DNA of 64,000 nt from Gp6-AA40 sp035649635 (lineage in GTDB: Bacteria > Acidobacteriota > Vicinamibacteria > Vicinamibacterales > UBA2999). The notes under the pieces were generated by a model. The model saw only the letters and a program-made list of their open reading frames with translations, was not told where the DNA came from and searched no databases. The stretch lies in contig DASRJE010000209.1 of NCBI GenBank assembly GCA_035649635.1, positions 1-64,000 on the forward strand, given 5' to 3'. Positions 1-8,079 of this stretch are shown here, in pieces. A program made the translations under genes and the position numbers. Every line of letters begins with the position of its first letter. The stretch's first letter is position 1.

Positions 1-160
1 GCCCGCCGATCCGGTCGGTCAGGTATTCGGCCGTGGCCGGGATTTCGCTGTGATTCAACGCCTCGTCGATGATGCGATTGATCATCGCCCAGTCGGCGCT
101 GCCGACTGCGCTCGAGGCGACGACGAAACACGCGACCAGAGCAGCCAGGAACGTTCGCAT
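1..160 (-). CDS. N-terminus of secreted M28-type peptidase (partial)
   Basis: This open frame runs off the left edge; 53 codons are visible. It begins ATG at 160 after a purine-rich AAGGGGAC Shine-Dalgarno sequence and encodes a signal peptide (MRTFLAALVACFVVASSAVG) followed by a segment ending AEYLTDRIGG. In acidobacterial Zn-dependent M28 aminopeptidases the mature chain usually starts with an 'I..I.DEA...S......YLTD..GPRLTGSP' stretch, and the visible residues fit that pattern. The catalytic metal-binding part lies outside the window, so the call rests on the N-terminus alone. It would act in the periplasm or outside the cell on peptides. Confidence 0.55.
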   Translation of the reverse strand, partial: MRTFLAALVACFVVASSAVGSADWAMINRIIDEALNHSEIPATAEYLTDRIGG

Positions 161-337
161 CGCCGGAGTCCCCTTGTGGTTAGAGCGAGAGGTGACCACG
201 AGTATAGCGTGGCGCCCTCGCATCACCTCGCTCGACGACTACAGCCGTTTTCACATTGTGCTCGAACGCGAATTTTTGGACAGCAGGACTCGCCTTGAGC
301 ACCAGGGACTGACAGCTACGCCGAACTGCAAACTGCT

Positions 338-2899
338 CTAGTCGGTACGTAGCGCGATCATCGGCACCAGAGCTGCCGCCCTCGACGCCGGCACTACGGA
401 GGCAACGAATGCGGCGAACGCGAGCGCGGCAGCGGCCACGCTCAACGCCACCGGATCCCAGAAGGACACGCCGTACAGCTGTGCCGACAGCAGATATCCA
501 GCCCCCACCGCGAGCGGCGCGCCGAGCACGAGGCCGAGTGCGACGCGCTTGAACGAGCCGCCCAGCACCATGCCGATGACGTTGCGGCGATCGGCGCCGA
601 GCGCCATGCGCACGCCGATCTCGCTCCGGCGGCGCGCCACGGTGTACGCCGTGACGCCGTAGAGGCCGATCGCGGCCAGGACCAGCGCAACGACGCCGAA
701 GAGGCCGGCAAGGCTGGCGACGGCGCGCTGCTGGTCGAAGGACCGTGCCACCTGTTCTTCGAGCGTGCGGATGTTGATCACGGTCAGGTTGGGATCCAAC
801 TCCGAGAGCGCGCGCGCCACGAGCCCCTCCCGCGTGCCCTGCGGCATGTTGGTCACGAGCAGGATGCCGCCGACGTAGTGCGAGGCGGTCTCGACGCCCT
901 GCATCATCGGGTTCGCATAGCGCACGGTTTGCGCCAGAGGCACGAAGAACATCGGGCGCGCCGGTCGATCCAGTTGAAAACCGGCGAACTTGGCGTCACC
1001 GACAATTCCCACGATACGAAACGTGTTGACGTTCTCCGGCAGGTTCAGCCCGAAGCGCCGATCGATCGGATCCTCTCCGGACGTGAAGAAGCGCCGCACG
1101 AATGCCTCGTTCACGACCGCGACGTTTTCCGACAGCTCGTTGTCGCCATCTGTGAAGTAGCGGCCGCGAACGAGCTTCACGCCCAATTCCTGGAGGTAGC
1201 GAGTGCTGACGCGGTCCCACGAGGAGCCGATGTCCGTGCCCGGAGCGGGCCGAGGCTTTCCAGCGACCAGTACCGCTTCGCCCCAGTTGTTCGTGAGCGG
1301 GTTGTAGAGCGCGAGACCGACGCCTCGCACACCGGGGATGCCCGCGAGCCGCGCTTCCACGTTGCGATAGAGCGCCGTGAGACTCTCACCCGCGAAGGAA
1401 GACGACGGTCGGCCGACAGACACGAGCATGCGGCCGCTGCTCTCGAAGCCGAAGTCCTGACCTTCGAGGTTGCCCAGACTGCGGCCGAGCATCGTCGATC
1501 CGGCGACGAGTACTACCGAGAGAGTGGCCTGTACTACGAGGAGTGTCGTGCGCGTGAACGACGCGCCGTCGCCAATCGAACGTCCGGTACCTCGCAGCGC
1601 CTCGATTGGATCGGTACGAGTCGCAAACCATGCCGGCGCGGCGCCGAACAGCACGCCGGTGATTAATGCTAGTCCAACGGCAAAGGCCAGCACCATCGGT
1701 GAAGGCGAGATGTCGATTGGCAGCGTTGTCGCGCCGACGAACGCGAGGGAGAGCAGCAGCCGAGCGGCACCGATGGCGACGACGAGCCCGACCACCGCGC
1801 CGCCTACGGCCAGCAGTACGCTTTCAACCAGTGCTTCGACGACGATCTGTTTGCGTGAGGCGCCGAGGGCCAGGCGCACGGCGATCTGGCCGCGCCGTGC
1901 CACTGCGCGGGCGAGCAGCAGGTTGGCAACATTGGCGGCGGCGATGAGCAGCACCATCGCACACACCACCAGCAGAATCCGCAGGCTGCGCCCGTACTGC
2001 TCCTTCATCAAACCGACGCCTGCGCCGGCAGGCACCACGGTGATGACCTGTTCAGACATCCTGCGCTCGATTTCCGGCATCCAGGCGGCGGGATATCCGG
2101 CGTCGCCCCGCATCCACTGCTGGAGCATCACCGTGAGCCGCGGCTCCATGCCGTCGATCGAGCCGTCGGCACGCAGTCGTCCGATCACACGCAGCCACGC
2201 GGACGAGCGCGCGCGGAGGAGGGAGGTGGCGGTGCCGGAGATGAGCGGTTCGTGCTGCAGCGGAAGCCAGAGGTCCGGCGGGTCGGCGCGCAGTGTCTCG
2301 CCGAAGAAGCCCGGTGGCGCGATCCCGGCAACCGTGAACGCGTGGCCTTCGATCATCAGCGTGGAACCCACCACCGACGCGTCGCCGCCGTAGAGACCTT
2401 GCCAGGCGTGGTATGCCATCACCACCACGGGGTCGGCGTCCGGGCGGTCGTCCCCGGCGGTGAAGACACGACCGCTGAAGGTACCCACGCCCAGCGTCGT
2501 GAAGTAGCCGCCGGTTGCATACATCGTCCGGAGCGGCCGCGGCGCCTCGGCCACGCCTTGACGCCGGACGCTCATGCGACCCACGAACGTCTGAAACGCG
2601 GTGATGTCCTCGAATTGCGGGGTCTCGGCCTTGATCCGCTCGAACACCGGAAACGAAAAGAACCCCCAACGACCTTGGGGGCTGCCCTGGACGCAGCAAT
2701 TACCGCCGTCGCCGACGCGGTAGAGGCGCGACGGATCGGTCACCGGAAGAGACTTCAGCATCAGGGCGTGCATGAGCGTAAAGATCGCCGTCGTGCCGCC
2801 AATGCCCAGTGCGAGTGTAAGCACGGCCGTGGTGGCGAAGACTCGCGCCGAGCGGAGTGTGCGGAGGGCGTACGCCATGTCGCCGAAGAGAGAAGTCAT
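338..2899 (-). CDS. ADOP-family MacB/FtsX-like permease
   Basis: An 853-residue inner-membrane protein with two FtsX-type halves. A transmembrane segment near residues 18-42 (TLALGIGGTTAIF) is followed by a MacB-like periplasmic domain, a central group of helices (near 305-420), a second helix (near 450), a second periplasmic domain, and three C-terminal helices ending PMIALRTD. This duplicated layout is the acidobacterial duplicated orphan permease family, related to MacB but without a fused ATPase. Unlike the copy at 36929 it lacks the cytosolic N-terminal extension and has no PadR gene beside it. No ABC ATPase gene is adjacent, so substrate and energy source are unknown. Start ATG at 2899 has only a weak ribosome site; an in-frame ATG seven codons later is possible. 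Confidence 0.88.
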   Translation of the reverse strand: MTSLFGDMAYALRTLRSARVFATTAVLTLALGIGGTTAIFTLMHALMLKSLPVTDPSRLYRVGDGGNCCVQGSPQGRWGFFSFPVFERIKAETPQFEDITAFQTFVGRMSVRRQGVAEAPRPLRTMYATGGYFTTLGVGTFSGRVFTAGDDRPDADPVVVMAYHAWQGLYGGDASVVGSTLMIEGHAFTVAGIAPPGFFGETLRADPPDLWLPLQHEPLISGTATSLLRARSSAWLRVIGRLRADGSIDGMEPRLTVMLQQWMRGDAGYPAAWMPEIERRMSEQVITVVPAGAGVGLMKEQYGRSLRILLVVCAMVLLIAAANVANLLLARAVARRGQIAVRLALGASRKQIVVEALVESVLLAVGGAVVGLVVAIGAARLLLSLAFVGATTLPIDISPSPMVLAFAVGLALITGVLFGAAPAWFATRTDPIEALRGTGRSIGDGASFTRTTLLVVQATLSVVLVAGSTMLGRSLGNLEGQDFGFESSGRMLVSVGRPSSSFAGESLTALYRNVEARLAGIPGVRGVGLALYNPLTNNWGEAVLVAGKPRPAPGTDIGSSWDRVSTRYLQELGVKLVRGRYFTDGDNELSENVAVVNEAFVRRFFTSGEDPIDRRFGLNLPENVNTFRIVGIVGDAKFAGFQLDRPARPMFFVPLAQTVRYANPMMQGVETASHYVGGILLVTNMPQGTREGLVARALSELDPNLTVINIRTLEEQVARSFDQQRAVASLAGLFGVVALVLAAIGLYGVTAYTVARRRSEIGVRMALGADRRNVIGMVLGGSFKRVALGLVLGAPLAVGAGYLLSAQLYGVSFWDPVALSVAAAALAFAAFVASVVPASRAAALVPMIALRTD

Positions 2900-2980
2900 G
2901 GCTGGTTTAGACGAATCAACGTGCGGAGGCGTTGGCCGGTTAACAGCGTCGCGCGAACGTTGGAGAGGCCGTGGACCCAG

Positions 2981-4618
2981 CTATTGATTCCCGCAGGTGC
3001 CTGGCCAACCCTGCTCGCACGCCCGCGCGTAGAGCTGCGCGGGCTCTCGATCCGGGAACGGGCCTTTGCTCCCGCGCAGGATGAACCGGTAGTCGGCAAC
3101 CGTCGGCGCGTCGCGGCGGAACATGTTGCCCTGCGTGATGGCGGACGTGTTGTCGCAGCCGGCGGAGAATCGCAGCACGCACGCGCGCTCGAACACCATT
3201 GCCGCGCGGCGGCGATTGTCGTAGCGCTCGGCCAGCAGAATGCCGAGCTCGTTACACGCCCATCCGGACCCGTCCTCGCAGTAGCCGTCCTCGAGATAGT
3301 AGAGATCGTCGCAGGCGCTGCCCGCGTCGGCAGCGCACGCCTTCTGCCAGAACGGCAACCATTGCCCGGGATGCTTGTCGCCCAGATACCCCGAGGCGCT
3401 CATGGCGCCGAACGCAATCACCCACACGATTATGTACGCCAGGTTAGGGTTGCCCTTGCTCCAGAGAACCGATCCCTCCGCATGGAGCCTGCCTCGCCAT
3501 AGCCGCGAAGCGGCGACGGCGGGTGCCAGCCGGTCGAGCAGCTTGACGGACAGGTTGAGCAGCGGCACCTGCAGCAGCTTGTCGTAGAACCCCGGCATCC
3601 CCGCGCGTATCAGCACGCTGTACAGCAGGCAGGTGCTGAGACCGTAGAGCACGCCGTACAAGATGCGCCCCGGCACGGTGCGCGGCGACGTGGCCGGATC
3701 GGTGAACAGCAGGTGCATACCAAGGAACACGGCAATGGGCACATGCGAGTCGGAGAAGAAATACATGCCGGTCGCGGCGTAGTAGATCGCGCTGAAGACG
3801 AACGTCGTCACCACGGCCGACATGGTCATCGGCGTGACGCCAAACAGGTACTGTCCCGGCATCGCGAAGAGAAAGATCGCGAGATACATCTGTGGCGGGT
3901 AGAACTGTGTGGTCGCCACGTCGTAGCCCCAGGTGGTCAGGCTCGCGTTCGTGAGCAGCAGGAGCGCCGATGCTACGGCCAGCGGGAATGACGAGGGATT
4001 GAAGATGTGCGTGTTCACCCCGTCCCGCGTCCAGCGCAGGAACTCCTTGGCGAGAAAGCCGAGCGCCACCATCGCGAACTGGAAGTAAAACCAGTCGTCC
4101 TTGAACCAGAGGAACAAGTTGATGCTGAAAATGATGGGGACCGGACCGAAGCCGAGCCCGAATTTGCGCCGGTGCGTCCATGAGAGCAGGCTATCGAAGC
4201 CGTAGGCGAACAGGAGCTGCGCCACAATGAGTGGCGCGGCGTGATAGACCTCGCGCCAGTAGTAGCCCCAATACAGGATCACCGCGCCCTGCTGGCAGGC
4301 CTGCAAGTAGTGCTGGCGGCGCAGCATGATCTCGAGCGCCACCTTCTGCCCACGGCGCAGAACGCCAAACAGCAGCCCGCTCCATGCGAGGAGGAACAGC
4401 GCTGCGGCAACGATGGATGCGCGCACCGTGGGACGCTGCTGCAGCAGGGAGAGTTGGCTGAGCACGAGCAAGCCGGCGACGAAGCAGCCGTTGAGGACAA
4501 ACGCGCCACCAGCCGACAGCCTGGTGCCGGCAGCTGGTACAACGGTCAGCTTGTCCACCGTAGCCTTGGCGGAGGTGGACGTTCGCGCAGATGTGGCCGC
4601 TCCTCTGAACCTCGTCAT
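2981..4618 (-). CDS. RnfD/NqrB-like membrane protein with Cys-rich Sel1-like tail
   Basis: 545 residues. Residues 40-405 are strongly hydrophobic and carry the NQR2/RnfD/RnfE-like signatures HIFNPSSFPL (204-213) and DPATSP (307-312); in NqrB and RnfD a threonine in this area carries covalently bound FMN. Residues 420-545 are different: soluble, with cysteine pairs spaced like Hcp-type Sel1 repeats (ACAADAGSAC, ACVLRFSAGC, ACEQGWPGTC). None of the other Rnf or Nqr subunits is nearby, so it is not part of a standard complex here. The N-terminal stretch TSTSAKATVDK is encoded by a dispersed repeat (4553-4580), and this part may not be original to the protein. Electron-transfer function is inferred from the family only. 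Confidence 0.7.
   Translation of the reverse strand: MTRFRGAATSARTSTSAKATVDKLTVVPAAGTRLSAGGAFVLNGCFVAGLLVLSQLSLLQQRPTVRASIVAAALFLLAWSGLLFGVLRRGQKVALEIMLRRQHYLQACQQGAVILYWGYYWREVYHAAPLIVAQLLFAYGFDSLLSWTHRRKFGLGFGPVPIIFSINLFLWFKDDWFYFQFAMVALGFLAKEFLRWTRDGVNTHIFNPSSFPLAVASALLLLTNASLTTWGYDVATTQFYPPQMYLAIFLFAMPGQYLFGVTPMTMSAVVTTFVFSAIYYAATGMYFFSDSHVPIAVFLGMHLLFTDPATSPRTVPGRILYGVLYGLSTCLLYSVLIRAGMPGFYDKLLQVPLLNLSVKLLDRLAPAVAASRLWRGRLHAEGSVLWSKGNPNLAYIIVWVIAFGAMSASGYLGDKHPGQWLPFWQKACAADAGSACDDLYYLEDGYCEDGSGWACNELGILLAERYDNRRRAAMVFERACVLRFSAGCDNTSAITQGNMFRRDAPTVADYRFILRGSKGPFPDREPAQLYARACEQGWPGTCGNQ
4553..4580. repeat. Dispersed palindromic element inside a coding region
   Basis: 28 bp with 7-bp inverted arms GTCCACC and GGTGGAC around GTAGCCTTGGCGGA. 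Related copies lie at 19377-19399 and, reversed, at 28052-28077. It sits inside the 5' end of the RnfD-like gene and is read as part of SAKATVDK. It resembles REP-type elements of acidobacterial genomes. Confidence 0.6.
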
Positions 4619-4645
4619 CGATCGCCTGAATCAAGGAGAACGCCC

Positions 4646-4671
4646 ATTTTATAGTGTCGTTGTCGCATAAT
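4646..4671. promoter_or_regulatory. Divergent promoter region
   Basis: CATAAT at 4666-4671 (+) is a good -10 match and lies 30 nt before the DUF6152 gene start at 4701. On the other strand TATAAA at 4648-4653 faces the RnfD-like gene (start 4618). No clear TTGACA -35 box is seen on either strand. Confidence 0.35.
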
Positions 4672-4700
4672 GGGTCTTCCCCGGAGCGCAAGAGGTACTC

Positions 4701-5093
4701 ATGACCCGTATGCTTCTTCTGCTGGTCGCAGCGTTCAGCCTCGCAATGGCAGGACGCTCCGTTAGCGCCCACCATTCGGAGGCGGCGGAGTTCGACTCGA
4801 CGAAGCCGGTGAAGGTCAAGGGCACGATCTCAAAAGTCGAGTGGCTGAACCCGCATGTCTGGTTCTATGTCGATGTGAAGGACGACTCCGGCAAGATCAC
4901 CACCTGGGGCTTCTCCAACGCGCCGCCCGGAGCGCTGATGCGCAGAGGTATCACGAAAGAGGCGCTCAAGATCGGGGCCGAGGTGACTGCCGAGGGTGTG
5001 CGTGCGAAAGACGGATCGAACAACGCCTCCGGCCGACGCGTGATCTACGCCGACGGCACGAACGCCTTTACGGCAACGGAGAACGCAAAATGA
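4701..5093 (+). CDS. Secreted DUF6152 family protein
   Basis: 130 residues with a cleavable signal peptide (to about residue 23, VSAHHSEA). The mature part has the DUF6152 pattern: HH after the signal, KVKGTISKVEWLNPHVWFY, a GFSNAPPGALMRRG segment and a C-terminal strand region. These are small periplasmic beta-rich proteins of unknown function, frequent in Acidobacteria. An AGAGGT ribosome site precedes ATG 4701. The stop overlaps the next start (ATGA at 5090), so the two are translationally coupled and probably act together. Confidence 0.85.
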   Translation: MTRMLLLLVAAFSLAMAGRSVSAHHSEAAEFDSTKPVKVKGTISKVEWLNPHVWFYVDVKDDSGKITTWGFSNAPPGALMRRGITKEALKIGAEVTAEGVRAKDGSNNASGRRVIYADGTNAFTATENAK

Positions 5094-5857
5094 GCCGCAG
5101 ATGGATGACCCTGGCTGCGCTTGCGGCAGTGCTCGTCCTCACGGGTGGGCGTTACATGTCCGCTCAAGACGTTCCGCGGATGGCGAACGGCAAGCCGGAT
5201 TTCTCCGGCATGTATACGCCGCCCTCCACGGTGAAGGGCACTGGACCGCGTGGGAACCTGATCTTCAACGCCGACAAGATGGCGCCGGTGAAGCCTGGGG
5301 CAGAGAGCCTGCTGTACCATCCGCGCACCGGCGACGCGCGGCTCGACGAGCCGCGCGCGATGTGTCTGCCGGCGGGCTTCCCGTCAGGCATGCTCTACAT
5401 CCTCCCGATTCAGATCGTGCAGAATCCCAAGCACATCGTCATCATCCCGGAACTCCAGCGTGCGGCGCGCATCATTCCGACCGACGGCCGCGCGCACCGA
5501 ACCGGCATCGAGCCCTCGTACTACGGCGATTCGGTCGGCAAGTGGGATGGAGACACGCTGATCATCGAGACCATCAACTTCAAGCCATGGATTCTGGACG
5601 ATTACCACTACACGGACCCGACAAAGAGCCGCTGGCACACCGATGCGCTTCGCACCACCGAGCATCTCACACGCGTCGGTGACAAGCTGCAGTACCGCAT
5701 CACCATCGACGACTCCAAGATCTTCACGCGGCCGTTCTCGCAGGATTTCGAGCTGACGTTCCGTCCCGACTGGGAGCCCCTCGGCCTGCTGGAATACGTG
5801 TGCGAGGAGAACAACCGCTGCGCCGGAGGCAACTGCCGCCAATCCGGGACTCCATAG
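5090..5857 (+). CDS. Secreted protein of unknown function, partner of DUF6152
   Basis: 255 residues, signal peptide to about residue 24 (MSAQDVPRM). The mature part contains GKPDFSGMY near the start and the conserved-looking stretches IEPSYYGDSVGKWDGDTLII and RWHTDALRTTEHL, with two cysteines close to the end. This type of protein is common in acidobacterial genomes, usually beside DUF6152 genes or secreted amidohydrolases, but I know no assigned reaction. The start ATG overlaps the upstream stop by 4 nt. A strong hairpin follows the stop. Confidence 0.8.
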   Translation: MSRRWMTLAALAAVLVLTGGRYMSAQDVPRMANGKPDFSGMYTPPSTVKGTGPRGNLIFNADKMAPVKPGAESLLYHPRTGDARLDEPRAMCLPAGFPSGMLYILPIQIVQNPKHIVIIPELQRAARIIPTDGRAHRTGIEPSYYGDSVGKWDGDTLIIETINFKPWILDDYHYTDPTKSRWHTDALRTTEHLTRVGDKLQYRITIDDSKIFTRPFSQDFELTFRPDWEPLGLLEYVCEENNRCAGGNCRQSGTP

Positions 5858-5864
5858 CACCATC

Positions 5865-5896
5865 CAACCTCCGCTCATGAATGTGTGCGGAGGTTG
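5865..5896 (+). terminator. Hairpin after the DUF6152 pair
   Basis: Perfect 10-bp stem CAACCTCCGC / GCGGAGGTTG with a 12-nt loop, 7 nt after the stop codon at 5857. No T-run follows, so termination is likely but not certain. The rest of the gap to the next gene (5897-6161) holds no gene that I can see. Confidence 0.5.
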
Positions 5897-6088
5897 CCCG
5901 CCGTAGCTCGCACCGAGGTCTAATGGCGAGCGAAGGTGGGCCTCACGCATCACCCTACCTGCGCGATGGGTTGGCTCGGTCAAGCCACCGGCGTCATCCA
6001 CCGCGGCACCCCAGCGCAGCTCCAGGAATCAAATTTTGTGGCCTCGGTAGGCTACAGCTGCAGGTCCACCTGACGCGCGGGCTACATG

Positions 6089-6118
6089 TTGACTTTTGAC
6101 TGGTGGACCACATAGCGT
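6089..6118 (+). promoter_or_regulatory. Weak candidate promoter of the oxalate operon
   Basis: TTGACT at 6089-6094 (repeated at 6096-6101) is followed 18 nt later by TAGCGT. The -35 match is fair and the -10 poor. It lies about 45 nt before the oxc start. Confidence 0.25.
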
Positions 6119-6161
6119 ATCCATTTCTGATCACCAAAGAGCCACTGCACCGGAGGACACC

Positions 6162-7907
6162 ATGCTAGAAACTGCGGCCTCGATCGCCGATGCCAAAGCC
6201 GCTGATGCCGAGCGGAAGCTGACCGACGGTTGGCACCTCGTCATCGAGGCGCTCACGCTGAACGGCATCACGACCATCTACGGTGTGCCTGGCATCCCGA
6301 TCACGGACTTCGGCCGTCTGGCACAGGCTGCCGGCATGCGCGTGATCTCGTTCCGACATGAACAGCACGCCGGCAACGCTGCGTCCATCGCCGGTTTCCT
6401 GACGAAGAAGCCCGGCGTTTGCCTTACGGTGTCTGCTCCCGGCTTCCTCAACGGTCTAACTGCGCTCGCCAACGCGACGACGAACTGCTTTCCGATGATC
6501 CTCATCAGCGGCTCGTCCGAGCGCGAGATTGTCGACTTGCAGCAGGGCGACTACGAAGAGATGGACCAGCTCGCGATAGCCAAGCCGCTGTGCAAGGCGG
6601 CATTCCGCATCCTGCACGCCGCGGACATCGGCGTTGGCGTGGCGCGCGCGATCCGCGCAGCTGTGTCCGGTCGTCCGGGCGGTGTCTATCTTGATCTGCC
6701 AGCCAAGCTGTTCCCTCAGGTCATCGACTCGGAAGCTGCAGCCCGATCACTCGTCAAGGTCATTGACCCGGCACCCGCTCAACTTCCAGCTCCCGGTGCT
6801 GTCACGCGTGCGCTCAATCTCCTCAAGAGTGCCAAGCGCCCGCTGATTATTCTCGGCAAGGGCGCGGCATACGCGCAGGTCGACGATCAGATCCGCGCCC
6901 TGGTGGAAAGAACGGGCATACCCTTCCTGCCGATGAGCATGGCCAAGGGCCTCTTGCCCGACACGCATCCGCAGTCGGCAGGTGCCGCACGGTCGACGGT
7001 GCTGAAAGACTCCGACGTCGTCATGCTGATTGGCGCCCGCCTCAATTGGCTCTTGTCTCACGGCAAGGGCAAGACCTGGGGTGAGCCTGGTTCGAAAAAG
7101 TTCATCCAGGTCGACATCGAACCCAGGGAGATGGACAGCAACGTCGAGATCGCCGCGCCGGTGGTGGGCGATATCGGCTCCTGCGTGTCGGCTCTTCTTG
7201 ACGGCATCGACGCCCACTGGCCAGCGCCGCCGGCTGAGTGGGTCGGCGAGGTCAACGCACGTAAGGAAGCGAACATCGCCAAGATGGCGTCGAAGCTGAC
7301 GAGAGCTTCAGCGCCGATGGACTTCCATAGCGCGCTCGGTGCGCTGCGCACCGTCATCAAAGAGCGCCCGGATGCCATCCTCGTCAATGAAGGCGCCAAC
7401 ACCCTCGATCTGGCGCGCGGCGTCATCGACATGTATCAACCGCGCAAACGGCTGGACGTCGGCACCTGGGGGGTCATGGGCATCGGAATGGGCTTCGCCG
7501 TGGCGGCCGCCATCGAAACGGGCAAACCGGTGCTGGCGATAGAAGGGGACAGCGCCTTTGGGTTCTCCGGCATGGAAGTGGAAACGATTTGCCGGTACAA
7601 CCTGCCGGTCTGCATTGTCGTGTTCAACAACAACGGCATTTATCGGGGAACGGAAGTCAACCCCACCGGCGGTTCGGATGCTGCGACAACGGTCTTCGTC
7701 AAAGATGCGCGCTACGACAAGATGATGGAAGCGTTCGGTGGCGTCGGTGTTCATGTGACCACGCCGGACGAGTTGAGTCGTGCGGTGAACCAGGCCATGG
7801 ACTCGGGCAGGCCGACCCTCGTCAATGCCGCCATCGACCCGGCGGCGGGCAGCGAGAGCGGCAGCATCGGCAGATTGAATCCACAAGGCGCACTACCCAA
7901 GAAATAG
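6162..7907 (+). CDS. oxc: Oxalyl-CoA decarboxylase
   Basis: 581 residues, thiamine-diphosphate enzyme that converts oxalyl-CoA to formyl-CoA and CO2 in the cytoplasm. The N-terminal PYR domain has YGVPGIPITDF and the catalytic-Glu motif SFRHEQHAG (Glu67); UDLQQGDYEE-type Oxc sequence is present as DLQQGDYEEMDQ. The C-terminal PP domain has EGDSAFGFSGMEVE followed by FNNNGIYRG (about 461-490), the ThDP/Mg binding motif. Length matches known Oxc (about 565-570) with a slightly longer N-terminus. ATG 6162 has a GGAGGAC ribosome site; an upstream in-frame start at 6096 lacks one. First gene of the oxc-frc-ligase operon. Confidence 0.95.
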   Translation: MLETAASIADAKAADAERKLTDGWHLVIEALTLNGITTIYGVPGIPITDFGRLAQAAGMRVISFRHEQHAGNAASIAGFLTKKPGVCLTVSAPGFLNGLTALANATTNCFPMILISGSSEREIVDLQQGDYEEMDQLAIAKPLCKAAFRILHAADIGVGVARAIRAAVSGRPGGVYLDLPAKLFPQVIDSEAAARSLVKVIDPAPAQLPAPGAVTRALNLLKSAKRPLIILGKGAAYAQVDDQIRALVERTGIPFLPMSMAKGLLPDTHPQSAGAARSTVLKDSDVVMLIGARLNWLLSHGKGKTWGEPGSKKFIQVDIEPREMDSNVEIAAPVVGDIGSCVSALLDGIDAHWPAPPAEWVGEVNARKEANIAKMASKLTRASAPMDFHSALGALRTVIKERPDAILVNEGANTLDLARGVIDMYQPRKRLDVGTWGVMGIGMGFAVAAAIETGKPVLAIEGDSAFGFSGMEVETICRYNLPVCIVVFNNNGIYRGTEVNPTGGSDAATTVFVKDARYDKMMEAFGGVGVHVTTPDELSRAVNQAMDSGRPTLVNAAIDPAAGSESGSIGRLNPQGALPKK

Positions 7908-7988
7908 CCCAGGGCTCGCCTTTGATATTCCGGCCGAAGCCGTTGGCTATTTCACAGCATCTCTTTGGCGCGCGCTGCGCGCGCGCCG

Positions 7989-8048
7989 GCCCGTTGTGCG
8001 GGTAGCGACAACGGGTACAAAATTCGCGTCTGGGCCCGCACAACGGGC
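7989..8048. repeat. Inverted repeat between oxc and frc
   Basis: Two perfect 14-bp arms, GCCCGTTGTGCGGG (7989-8002) and CCCGCACAACGGGC (8035-8048), separated by 32 nt, in the 172-nt gap between two genes of one pathway. It could form an mRNA hairpin that sets relative expression, or be a REP-like element. Confidence 0.6.
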
Positions 8049-8079
8049 TAGGCTGGATCGATTCGAGAGGGACTCTTAG

